10,818 nucleotides of DNA, from positions 1 through 10,818 of the forward strand of contig JAFGET010000162.1 in the NCBI GenBank assembly GCA_016931435.1, in the 5' to 3' direction. Position numbers and translations under genes: made by a program. The DNA comes from Candidatus Omnitrophota bacterium. GTDB taxonomy: Bacteria; Omnitrophota; Gorgyraeia; Gygaellales; Profunditerraquicolaceae. Positions 1-6,679 of the stretch are shown here, in pieces; position 1 is the first letter of the stretch; each line of letters starts with the position of its first letter. The notes under the pieces are model-generated. The model had not been told where the DNA came from. It did no database searches and saw only the letters and a list, made by a program, of their open reading frames with translations.

Positions 1-22
1 AAAGACCAATGTATTTAAGCAT
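1..22 (-). CDS. 5' end of a minus-strand gene running off the left edge
   Basis: An ATG whose complement lies at 20-22 opens a frame on the minus strand that reads MLKYIGL before the window ends. An AAGGAG Shine-Dalgarno sequence (complement at 28-33) sits 5 bases upstream, which is the main support for a real start. Seven residues are too few to name a product. The gene is divergent from the fibre cluster and shares the 299-base intergenic region 23-321 with it. I could not find a convincing promoter for it. Confidence 0.55.
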
Positions 23-53
23 ACCCGCTCCTTTCTTTAGAAGCAAGTATACA

Positions 54-81
54 TTAAAATCTACTCCTTATAGTGTATAAT
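54..81 (+). promoter_or_regulatory. possible upstream promoter of the fibre cluster
   Basis: A consensus TATAAT at 76-81 is preceded, after 16 bases, by TTAAAA (54-59), a 4/6 match to the -35 hexamer. It would be a second, upstream start for the subunit operon. The region is AT-rich, so a chance match is likely. Confidence 0.25.
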
Positions 82-137
82 CGCCAAGTAGGGCCTTAGT
101 GGGTTGTTTGGTTGGTAAAAAAAAGAAAGCGTTTTCC

Positions 138-166
138 TTGACAGGGCTTATAAAAATATGTTAAAT
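138..166 (+). promoter_or_regulatory. sigma-70-type promoter of the subunit operon
   Basis: A perfect TTGACA (138-143) is followed after 17 bases by TTAAAT (161-166). Shifting the -10 by one base gives TAAATT with an extended TG motif at 159-160. Transcription would begin near 173, leaving a leader of about 150 bases before the first start codon at 322. Confidence 0.6.
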
Positions 167-250
167 TTAATACATAGGCTTTTTTCGGTAAAAATAACAA
201 CTTTTAATCTTTTTGGAGGAAGTCGGAAAGGAGGAGGGGGAGTTTTTTAA

Positions 251-299
251 ACAAGTAAGCCACGGAATGAGTTAACGCGTTAACAAGTAACACAAGTAA
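251..299. repeat. three ACAAGTAA direct repeats
   Basis: The octamer ACAAGTAA occurs at 251-258, 283-290 and 292-299. The last two are 9 bp apart start to start, and the first is 32 bp upstream. They cluster around the palindrome at 271-284 in an otherwise non-repetitive leader. They may be regulator sites, or chance in AT-rich DNA. Confidence 0.4.
271..284. repeat. 14-bp perfect palindrome in the leader
   Basis: GTTAACGCGTTAAC is its own reverse complement. It could be an operator for a dimeric regulator or a small RNA hairpin. It overlaps the second ACAAGTAA repeat by two bases and lies about 100 bases downstream of the predicted transcription start, a position suited to a roadblock or to control of the transcript. 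Confidence 0.6.
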
Positions 300-321
300 G
301 AAAAATAGGAGGATTTAAGAA

Positions 322-930
322 ATGAAGAAACTTATTTTAACACTAGCAGCGTTTGCGCTGATTTATTCGGTGGCTTTGGCTGCTGATCTGACGACCACGC
401 TTCCCGCAGGATCGTTTAGCGCAAAGATGTCTAAAATCACCGCTAACCCTCCGTATGATGGTTCAACTGATACATGGGGAACAGCTGTTCCTTTAGCTAA
501 CATGGCTTTTGGGACATTGGTGGAATTAACTGATACTTTGGGTACGCCTTTGGCTATTTTTGCCCCTTCGGACAATGGTTATTATGCTATTGATATCGGG
601 TTTGGCGGCGGCGGCGGCATGTCTACTCCACCCACTGTAACTGTTACCTATGGTGGAGATCTTGCTATGAGGCAGAGAGTAAATACCGCCTATGTGCAGA
701 AGCAATACGGAGAAGCGACAGAAGCACCGGCAACCAAGCTGTACATGACCGATGCTGTTCCTACCTTTGTAAGCCAATCTGCATCATATCAGGGTGGAAA
801 ATGGGTAAGAATATACATTGGTATCAATACCAATTGGGACTCTGTAGCCGATCCCTCTGGTAATCATGTTTTTACTTATGCTACTCCAAGTGGTACCTTT
901 AGCGCAACCATGACGATTAGTTATTCCTAA
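322..930 (+). CDS. secreted fibre subunit A, probable major subunit
   Basis: This 202-residue protein has a clear signal peptide (MKK, hydrophobic residues 4-18, cleavage near ALA-A at 20-21). The mature part contains no cysteine, is rich in T, S, G and A, and is predicted mostly beta by eye. It ends in an alternating strand (GTFSATMTISYS) like the last strand of chaperone-usher and spore-coat-U type subunits. It is a paralogue of the protein at 1826-2473: both carry YYxAIDIG-like motifs (residues 87-93 here) and a GxWxRIYxGx motif (159-168 here). The start is set by AGGAGG 9 bases upstream. A strong terminator follows directly, which fits a highly expressed major subunit with reduced read-through to the genes after it. 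No family name is certain; the fibre-subunit role is inferred from context and fold hints. Confidence 0.65.
   Translation: MKKLILTLAAFALIYSVALAADLTTTLPAGSFSAKMSKITANPPYDGSTDTWGTAVPLANMAFGTLVELTDTLGTPLAIFAPSDNGYYAIDIGFGGGGGMSTPPTVTVTYGGDLAMRQRVNTAYVQKQYGEATEAPATKLYMTDAVPTFVSQSASYQGGKWVRIYIGINTNWDSVADPSGNHVFTYATPSGTFSATMTISYS
604..618 (+). repeat. five GGC triplets within subunit A
   Basis: (GGC)5 encodes Gly95-Gly99 directly after the conserved YYAIDIG strand. The paralogue has a THKGGAN turn at the same place, so this is probably a surface loop. Slippage here would change loop length without a frameshift. Confidence 0.7.
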
Positions 931-943
931 AAGAAGCTGTTTT

Positions 944-991
944 AAAAAAGAAGGCAGGGAATGCGCGAAGCAGGACCTGCCTTCTTTTTTT
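944..991 (+). terminator. strong intrinsic terminator or attenuator after subunit A
   Basis: A perfect 15-bp inverted repeat, AAAAAAGAAGGCAGG (944-958) and CCTGCCTTCTTTTTT (976-990), encloses a 17-base loop and ends in a seven-T run (985-991). It stands 14 bases after the stop of subunit A and 15 before the start of the next gene. No promoter was seen between the genes, so it probably acts as a partial terminator. Confidence 0.85.
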
Positions 992-1005
992 AAAAAGAGG
1001 GACGG

Positions 1006-1812
1006 ATGAAAAAAATAATTTCCTTTTTGATTGTAATATCGGCATTAAACTTGGCTCTTCCGGCTTTTGCTCAGATAAGGCTGGAAAGATTTAATGAGAC
1101 GCTGAAGGTCTCGCCCGGCCAGAATATCAAGGGGAGCATTGTTTTATCCAGTGATTCCAATGAGACCGTAGACCTGAGGGTTTATTTGCAGGATGTAAAA
1201 TTTATTCCGCCTTTTACCGGAAAAAAGGATTTTTTGCCCCCGGGCTCAACTCCTTATTCCTGCTCTAATTGGATTACGGTCACACCGGGCTTCCTAAGTA
1301 TCCCACCCAAAGGAAAAAAGATCGTTAGTTATTCTATCAATGTCCCCCAGGATGTCAAGGGATGGCATTGCGCGACTATTTTTTTTGAGAAAGGCGCTGT
1401 CGCGCTTAGCGGAAATAATAATGTCGGGGTTATTGAAAGATGGGGTTATACCTTGTTTTTAGAAAATAAAGAAGGGGTAAAAAAAGCAGAAGTAGGAGAG
1501 TTTTTAGGTTCAGGGAGAAGGCAAATCAATGGCACTGTGGTCAATACCGGGGAGACGATTTTAATCGCTGCTCCAGATTTTTCCGTCATGAATGACAAAG
1601 GCAGAGTGATAGATGAGGGTAATATCCAGCAGATTTTTATTCCACCGGGAGAAACAGCTGCCATCCAGATGGAGCTTACACCAAAAATTCATTCCGGTGT
1701 TGATTATACCTTAGTGATAAAGTTTGATTTTTTTGAAGGTAAGCCTTTAACCAAAAAAATAAAATTTTCTTCGGAACAGGGTAAGTCGTTAAAAATATTA
1801 AGCGTAGAATAG
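1006..1812 (+). CDS. PapD-like periplasmic chaperone-type protein A
   Basis: This 268-residue protein has a signal peptide (residues 1-22, cleavage after AFA, mature N-terminus QIRL). The mature part fits two Ig-like beta domains, roughly residues 23-140 and 155-260, the size and layout of PapD-type fimbrial chaperones. A GSTPYS...WITVTPGFLSIPP block (80-101) followed by VSYSINVP resembles the strand pattern by which such chaperones hold subunits. The paralogue at 2477-3289 shares these motifs. The diagnostic PapD subunit-anchoring Arg and Lys cannot be placed by eye, so classical membership is unproven; a DUF916-like Ig protein is an alternative. An AGAGG site lies 5 bases before the ATG. 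The gene follows the attenuator and is presumably co-transcribed with its neighbours. Role inferred: periplasmic folding and delivery of subunit A. Confidence 0.65.
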   Translation: MKKIISFLIVISALNLALPAFAQIRLERFNETLKVSPGQNIKGSIVLSSDSNETVDLRVYLQDVKFIPPFTGKKDFLPPGSTPYSCSNWITVTPGFLSIPPKGKKIVSYSINVPQDVKGWHCATIFFEKGAVALSGNNNVGVIERWGYTLFLENKEGVKKAEVGEFLGSGRRQINGTVVNTGETILIAAPDFSVMNDKGRVIDEGNIQQIFIPPGETAAIQMELTPKIHSGVDYTLVIKFDFFEGKPLTKKIKFSSEQGKSLKILSVE

Positions 1813-1825
1813 GAAAAATAATATA

Positions 1826-2473
1826 ATGCAGAAAAGATCTACCGTAACTCTTATATTACTAAGTATATCTTTATGGGTTTGTCCGGTTATTTACGCCGCA
1901 AGCATCCCTGCTAATATGGGCGTGCCAAAAGCCGATGGCGTTAAGATTACAATTACCAAGGTCTTCGTAGAAGGCAACCGTTGGGCAGAGCAGGTTTCTG
2001 TAATAGCTTTCGGCCCATTATCCAGAGAGCTGGTATCAGGAGACCAGGGCCAATATAGGTCTCTTATTCAGCAGGAGCCTTACTATTTTGCCATAGATAT
2101 CGGTCTGACGCATAAGGGCGGAGCAAATATCAACCAGATTAACATCGGTTATCAAGAAGGCAATAAGCCGGCAGGGCAGAAGCATGGCCTAGGCTGGAAA
2201 ACCACGGCGACTTTTATCAAGATGACAGTGGATAAGGATAAAAATGAAACCCAGGTTTTATTGCCACAGCAAAAGAAATTATTAAAAGACCTAAAGGCAG
2301 AGGCGGCGGTTATCCCGCTTTCGGATATTCAGGGAGGATGGTTGAGGATCTACCTGGGGTTAGTCAGTAAAGACCCCAAAGCAAATCCTCCGGATCCTGC
2401 GGAAGCAGAAGTTTTTTCTTCAATAGATATGGCCGGAGATTATAGCGGTAATATCATGATCACATCTTCTTAA
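1826..2473 (+). CDS. secreted fibre subunit B, probable minor or tip subunit
   Basis: This 215-residue protein has a signal peptide (residues 1-24, ending VIYA-A). The mature region aligns by eye with subunit A: W-x-x-x-VSVIAFGPL early on, YYFAIDIG (86-93), GGWLRIYLGL (170-179) and a closing strand DYSGNIMITSS. It differs by a lysine-rich central insertion (about residues 130-160). The start lies 13 bases after the preceding stop, with only a weak AGGA-like element upstream, so translation may be coupled and lower than that of subunit A. Lying downstream of the attenuator also argues for fewer copies. A minor, adaptor or tip subunit is inferred; nothing in it shows a receptor-binding domain. 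Confidence 0.6.
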   Translation: MQKRSTVTLILLSISLWVCPVIYAASIPANMGVPKADGVKITITKVFVEGNRWAEQVSVIAFGPLSRELVSGDQGQYRSLIQQEPYYFAIDIGLTHKGGANINQINIGYQEGNKPAGQKHGLGWKTTATFIKMTVDKDKNETQVLLPQQKKLLKDLKAEAAVIPLSDIQGGWLRIYLGLVSKDPKANPPDPAEAEVFSSIDMAGDYSGNIMITSS

Positions 2474-2476
2474 AAA

Positions 2477-3289
2477 TTGAAGATTAAAGATAATTTTTTT
2501 TTATTGATCTGTGGGATTTTCCCCTTGCTTTTTTACTATCCTTGTTTTGCCCAGCTGACCCTGGATCAGCGGGAGATCAAATTAAGCTACAAACCTCAAG
2601 AGACGATCCGGGGACGCCTGACGCTGTTCAATTCCTCCACGGAAACGTTTACCGTAAAAACATATTGCCAGGATTTTGTTTTTTTGTCTCCCCATAATGG
2701 CTTAAAGGGTTTTCGCCCTTTGGGTTCTACGCCTTATTCCTTCGGAAAATGGATTAATATAACCCCGTCACTTTTTATTATTCCGCCGAATTCTCAACAA
2801 TTGGTAGAGTATTCTATTAGCATCCCTCAACAGGCGAAAGGAAGCTATAACGCAATTCTTTTTTTTGAGACTATTTCTGGAACGCCGGTGAAGGGAAATA
2901 GCGTAGGGGTTATTTTTAGGGCGGGGTGCTCTATTTACCTTGAACCGGTTGATAAAATCTTAGCGGTAAAAATAGAAGATATCTCAGTTGTTAAGGGTAG
3001 TATTCGGGGTGAATTTTTGAATGCGGGAAACGCAATATTGTTATCAGAAGCCACCTATTTTGTAATGGGGACAAACAATTTTCTTTTTCAAAGGGGGGAG
3101 ATCCAGAAATTTTGCCTTATGCCTCAGGATAAAGCTTCTTTCGTAATAGGGATCAGTGATAAGATCGTACCCGGTAAGTATACTTTAATAGTTAATTTCA
3201 GCTTAGAAGGCAGGAAGGCACTGGTTAAAGAAGTTGATTTTTTGAAAGATTCCTCCGGCTTGATACAGATTTTAGGAATAAAGGATTAA
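2477..3289 (+). CDS. PapD-like periplasmic chaperone-type protein B (TTG start)
   Basis: This 270-residue protein is a paralogue of the one at 1006-1812. It has a signal peptide ending CFA (cleavage after residue 25, mature QLTL), then two Ig-like domains. The shared block GSTPYSFGKWINITPSLF (83-100), IPP and VEYSISIPQ, and the FFET strand match the first copy in order and spacing. The start is a TTG three bases after the stop of subunit B and in the same frame as it. No Shine-Dalgarno is visible, and the in-frame stop excludes any earlier start, so expression probably depends on translational coupling to subunit B. That coupling suggests chaperone B serves subunit B, but a shared role is equally possible. 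Confidence 0.65.
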   Translation: MKIKDNFFLLICGIFPLLFYYPCFAQLTLDQREIKLSYKPQETIRGRLTLFNSSTETFTVKTYCQDFVFLSPHNGLKGFRPLGSTPYSFGKWINITPSLFIIPPNSQQLVEYSISIPQQAKGSYNAILFFETISGTPVKGNSVGVIFRAGCSIYLEPVDKILAVKIEDISVVKGSIRGEFLNAGNAILLSEATYFVMGTNNFLFQRGEIQKFCLMPQDKASFVIGISDKIVPGKYTLIVNFSLEGRKALVKEVDFLKDSSGLIQILGIKD

Positions 3290-3302
3290 TTTGCTAAAAA
3301 AT

Positions 3303-3330
3303 CAGTAAATCTCGGTAAATGGCGGTAAAT
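3303..3330. repeat. three 10-bp-phased CRGTAAAT direct repeats upstream of the barrel promoter
   Basis: CAGTAAAT (3303-3310), CGGTAAAT (3313-3320) and CGGTAAAT (3323-3330) recur exactly every 10 bp, putting each copy on the same helix face. The last ends 6 bases before the -35 hexamer. Tandem direct repeats at this place are typical binding sites for an activator or for cooperatively bound dimers such as RHH proteins. Confidence 0.6.
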
Positions 3331-3336
3331 TTATTA

Positions 3337-3365
3337 TTGACTTTTTTTAATAAATGGTGTATAAT
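3337..3365 (+). promoter_or_regulatory. promoter of the outer-membrane barrel gene
   Basis: TTGACT (3337-3342), a 17-base spacer and a perfect TATAAT (3360-3365) form a near-consensus sigma-70 promoter. Transcription would start near 3372, about 50 bases before the ATG at 3423. No terminator is visible after the preceding gene, so read-through from the subunit operon may add to this promoter. Confidence 0.8.
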
Positions 3366-3422
3366 TATTATCCCTGTAAATTTAATGATCTATAGCAGGT
3401 CAAGGGGAAAGTATAGCAAAAA

Positions 3423-6404
3423 ATGAAAAAGCAGGCCTGTATTTTAATGATTTTTATTTTTATGGCAATGGTAATGATGCCTTCCGGTTATGCTTATCCG
3501 CAATCGGCAGAATTTCTCTTTGAAATAGGAATGAGGTTCTATGACCAGGGCAGGTATGACGACGCTCTGCATGAATTTAAAAAGTCATTGTTAGTGCAGC
3601 CTAACTATCCGCCTTCCCTGAAGATGATAGAGCGTATGTCCGGAGTAAAGACAGAAGCCCCTAAAAAAGAAATCTTTTCTTTTCCCCAGCAAAAAACCAA
3701 GGCCCGTCCGGATAAAACCAGGTATCCTTCTAAAAAACACTCTCAACCGGTAGATTTTTTATATGAAAAGGGCGTAAGATTATATGAAGAAGGCGATCTT
3801 GGTGAAGCGCTTCACCAATTCAATGAAGTCCTGGTTTTAAAACCTAATTATGCCCCGGCAAAGGAATATATCCATAAAATACAAAAAGAGCAGAAAGAGG
3901 CATTCAAAAAAGGAAGAAGAGTGTCTATCCCGGCAGTTTCTCTTGAGCCCAGAGAAGAAATCGCAGAGGTAAAAGAACCTCTGGGCCCTTTAAAAGAAAA
4001 AGCTATTACGGAAGAAGAATCAGCTGTGATGCCTGCTAAGGAAATGGCTCCACTTAAAGTTTTATCCCTGAATGATTCTTTTGAAAGCCTTGCGCAGCCA
4101 ATAGAGCTTGCGCAGGGTAAAAGTATAACTATAAAAGGGAACAATATACAGAGGTTCTTAGTAGTAGACCCGGATGTCTTAGAACTTAGTAAAAAGAGCG
4201 CGGATGAATTATTGGCGACCGCCAGGGATATCGGGTATACTTACGCCCATATCTGGGATAATAGCGGCAGAAAGACCATAGAATTCTTAAGCAAGCTGCC
4301 TGAACCGGAAGGGCCGACTTACGAAGAGACTTTGCGCGCAGAAGAAGAAGCAGGGACTTTTAGGGCGAATTACGGCCTGACCTGGAATTCTTCAGAAACC
4401 GGTAAGAGGCTTACGCTTTTAAGGCGCTCAGGTTATAGCTGGGGTCATCAATTGAATATAGAAGGCCAGACTCCTTACGGGGAGTTGACTTCATCAGCCA
4501 GTGTCCGCAGCGATGCTTTAACTACTGATTTGACTTATTTGAATGTGACTTTAGACAAGGGCCAATACGGCAATTTTAAAGATTTCAGGATTTCCGGATT
4601 TGATGTATCTTCGCCTTTCTCAAGCCTTGCTTTTTCCGGAGGGGTGCGCGGAGCAAGTTTTTCATCCCCGGCTTTTAATAATAAATTGGGATACGCGCTT
4701 ATTTGGGGAAGAGAAGGCGGAGGAAGATATGGGAACCTTTCCCCGGGTTTGGTAAAAATCAAGGATTCTTTTTTAAGCGGTTTCAACCTGAATTTCTATC
4801 CTATCACAGATCACAAATATAGTTTTACAATGGGGCATGGCTGGGGAGAGGATAGGGTAAGAGAGGCGCCTAGTTACGTTTATAACCTGTTGGGTAACTG
4901 GGCAGCCGAAAGATGGGGGATGAGTTATGAAATAGGTTTTGACGAGTGGACTTTCGCCCATATTTTAAATACAAACTATAGCTGGCCAAGGTCAGGATTG
5001 GCTATTCAGGTAAAAAATATCAATAAAAACTTCCGTAATATTACCGGTTCCCAGCTGGGAAAAGGCTGGGATAATTCAGCCAGCTGGGATTATAGCGTTA
5101 CCGATAGGCTGAAAACAAATGCCAAACTGGGAGTATTTCAGGATACACTTTTTCCCGCGGATGATGAAGATGACCGGTTAAATGAAAATTTTGACTGGGG
5201 CATAGACTATCAGCTTTCTCCTTCTTCTAATTTGAGCCTGGCTTATAGCCTCATCAATAACTTAGGAATGGTTTCTCAGTCGCGTAACCAAAAGGAATCA
5301 TTAAGGTTAACCAAGGATTTTGGCAGCGAAAGGGATGTTACTACTTTTGTTTCATATGTCCACTATGACAACAAAAGTTATTCTTCGCCCGCTTCTTCTT
5401 ATGTTGACGATGAGATAAAGGCGGGAGTAAATTTCCGCCTGATCTCTGATTTGCGCGCTTTTTATAACCGCCAGATAAACTGGCATGAAGAGACTTATTC
5501 CGGAAACAGGAGCCGCCCCGAAGTATATGAAGTAGGGGTAGAATGGCCGGGAGATTTTAATATTACTCATAACCTGTCCGGGAATTTTCGCGCTTCTTAC
5601 CACAATGAAAAAAATGTTGGTTCAGAAACTAGTTTTCTAACCGGCGAGGATTATCTTGATAGTTCGCTGAATTTGATTTACCGGCCATCAACCGATAGAG
5701 AAATATACGGCAGCATAAATACGCATAACCTTATGAATAAGTCCTGGAAAGTGCTTAGTACAGATTTGAACTTCAACGCCGGGATGCGTTATTTGTGGGA
5801 TACGGGAATAAGCTGGCGTTCAATAGGCAATATAGAAGGATTTGTTTTTAAAGACCTAAATTACGACGGTTTGCGCCAGCGCGATGAGCCTCCGGTAGAA
5901 GGAGTGAAGGTATGGCTTGGGAAGAATAAGTTCTGCGTAACTGATCTATTTGGTTATTATAGTTTTAAGAAGATAAGCGCCCAAAAGGTTACGGTCAACC
6001 TTGATACTTCCACGCTCCCGCAGGGGTTTGTGCTTACTGTGCCGGTATCGCAGGAAGTTTCGGTAGTGCATAACCGCGGGGTGAGGATAGATTTTGGAGT
6101 CAGCTCACGCACCGAAATAAGCGGATTGGTTTTTGAGGATGTGAATAATAACGGAAAATATGACCCGGGCGATAAAGGAGTGCAGGGGGTGGTATTGATC
6201 TTAGACGGTTCAAAAAAGGCAAAGACAGAGATAAACGGAAAATATTTCTTCTCAAATCTTTCAGAAGGTGAACATGAAGTAGAGTTAGTATTAGATACTT
6301 TGCCGTTGTACTATCTGCCTCAGGTAGGATTAAAAAAGAAGATTACTCTCTATGAAGGCCTTTCCTATCCTTACAATATTCCGCTGAATAAGTCAGAAGA
6401 TTAA
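3423..6404 (+). CDS. putative outer-membrane export barrel (usher-like) with TPR, pilus N-domain and SdrD-B-like domains
   Basis: This 993-residue protein has a signal peptide (1-24), then two TPR-like repeats (28-73 and 109-155, each with YxxGxxxxALxxF and xxPNYxP endings). A charged linker (160-215) leads to a domain at 224-288 (PIELAQGKS, VVDPDVLEL, GYTYAHIWDNSGR) that matches the pilus-formation N-terminal domain found in CpaC-type secretins. Residues from about 310 to 800 alternate aromatic/hydrophobic with polar residues in many short strands, as in a large outer-membrane beta-barrel. Two SdrD-B/SpaA-like Ig domains finish the protein (802-896 and 897-993), with EF-hand-like loops DLNYDGLRQRDE (811-822) and DVNNNGKYDPGD (906-917). 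No PapC/FimD or secretin core motif was recognised. Position after the subunits and chaperones suggests it exports or anchors the fibre. An AAGGGG element lies 15 bases before the ATG, an unusually long spacing. Barrel assignment is by eye. Confidence 0.65.
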   Translation: MKKQACILMIFIFMAMVMMPSGYAYPQSAEFLFEIGMRFYDQGRYDDALHEFKKSLLVQPNYPPSLKMIERMSGVKTEAPKKEIFSFPQQKTKARPDKTRYPSKKHSQPVDFLYEKGVRLYEEGDLGEALHQFNEVLVLKPNYAPAKEYIHKIQKEQKEAFKKGRRVSIPAVSLEPREEIAEVKEPLGPLKEKAITEEESAVMPAKEMAPLKVLSLNDSFESLAQPIELAQGKSITIKGNNIQRFLVVDPDVLELSKKSADELLATARDIGYTYAHIWDNSGRKTIEFLSKLPEPEGPTYEETLRAEEEAGTFRANYGLTWNSSETGKRLTLLRRSGYSWGHQLNIEGQTPYGELTSSASVRSDALTTDLTYLNVTLDKGQYGNFKDFRISGFDVSSPFSSLAFSGGVRGASFSSPAFNNKLGYALIWGREGGGRYGNLSPGLVKIKDSFLSGFNLNFYPITDHKYSFTMGHGWGEDRVREAPSYVYNLLGNWAAERWGMSYEIGFDEWTFAHILNTNYSWPRSGLAIQVKNINKNFRNITGSQLGKGWDNSASWDYSVTDRLKTNAKLGVFQDTLFPADDEDDRLNENFDWGIDYQLSPSSNLSLAYSLINNLGMVSQSRNQKESLRLTKDFGSERDVTTFVSYVHYDNKSYSSPASSYVDDEIKAGVNFRLISDLRAFYNRQINWHEETYSGNRSRPEVYEVGVEWPGDFNITHNLSGNFRASYHNEKNVGSETSFLTGEDYLDSSLNLIYRPSTDREIYGSINTHNLMNKSWKVLSTDLNFNAGMRYLWDTGISWRSIGNIEGFVFKDLNYDGLRQRDEPPVEGVKVWLGKNKFCVTDLFGYYSFKKISAQKVTVNLDTSTLPQGFVLTVPVSQEVSVVHNRGVRIDFGVSSRTEISGLVFEDVNNNGKYDPGDKGVQGVVLILDGSKKAKTEINGKYFFSNLSEGEHEVELVLDTLPLYYLPQVGLKKKITLYEGLSYPYNIPLNKSED

Positions 6405-6413
6405 AACATAAGT

Positions 6414-6650
6414 TTAACGGCAGTAGAAGGTCTGCATTACTACAGGAGTCCTGCCTTGTCTCGTTTCCAAGTTTTGTAATTTCCCTGTTTCCCTGACCTC
6501 GACTTTTTCTACCAACGGCACATTCACTCCGGGTATCGCAGGCATAGTACAGCTTACCTGAAAAGAAGCGTTATCTGCTGCCAGGGCGATATTAGCCGAA
6601 AAGAACAGAATGAATAGAGCTGTCGCTGCCAAAAACATCTTCTTATTCAT
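6414..6650 (-). CDS. small secreted protein with two cysteines, unknown function
   Basis: This 78-residue protein starts at the ATG complementing 6648-6650, chosen because GGAG lies 7 bases upstream and the signal peptide (MNKKMFLAATALFILFFSANIALAA) then begins properly. A longer start at 6689 would add 13 charged residues in front of the signal sequence. The mature part of about 53 residues begins DNASFQVSCTMPAIPGVN and ends TFYCR; Cys34 and Cys77 could form a disulfide. The F-x-V-S-x-T-x-P strand resembles the first strand of spore-coat-U/fimbrial-type beta proteins, but the chain is too short for a full domain. It follows the RHH gene, presumably in the same c-di-GMP-controlled transcript, and converges with the barrel gene (9 bases between stops). 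Function not recognised. Confidence 0.65.
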   Translation of the reverse strand: MNKKMFLAATALFILFFSANIALAADNASFQVSCTMPAIPGVNVPLVEKVEVRETGKLQNLETRQGRTPVVMQTFYCR

Positions 6651-6679
6651 TTCTTTTCTCCTTCCCCGGGCAAAGGGGA

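Larger units (their letters stand above)
167..321 (+). other. long structured or regulated leader of the subunit operon
   Basis: About 150 untranslated bases precede subunit A. They hold a purine-rich tract (215-241) with two Shine-Dalgarno-like stretches not followed by a usable start, three copies of ACAAGTAA (251-258, 283-290, 292-299), a 14-bp palindrome (271-284) and the genuine AGGAGG site (307-312), 9 bases before the ATG at 322. No known riboswitch motif was recognised here. Confidence 0.45.

Noticed and set aside
267..275. Minimal upstream open frame ATG AGT TAA in the leader
   Set aside because: The two-codon frame has no ribosome-binding site at a workable distance and is probably chance.
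322..930. Type IV pilin
   Set aside because: There is an ordinary cleavable signal peptide and no prepilin G/FTxxE motif or exposed N-terminal hydrophobic helix.
3423..6404. Classical PapC/FimD-type usher or a true secretin
   Set aside because: Only the short pilus N-domain of secretins is visible; neither the usher nor the secretin core motifs could be recognised.
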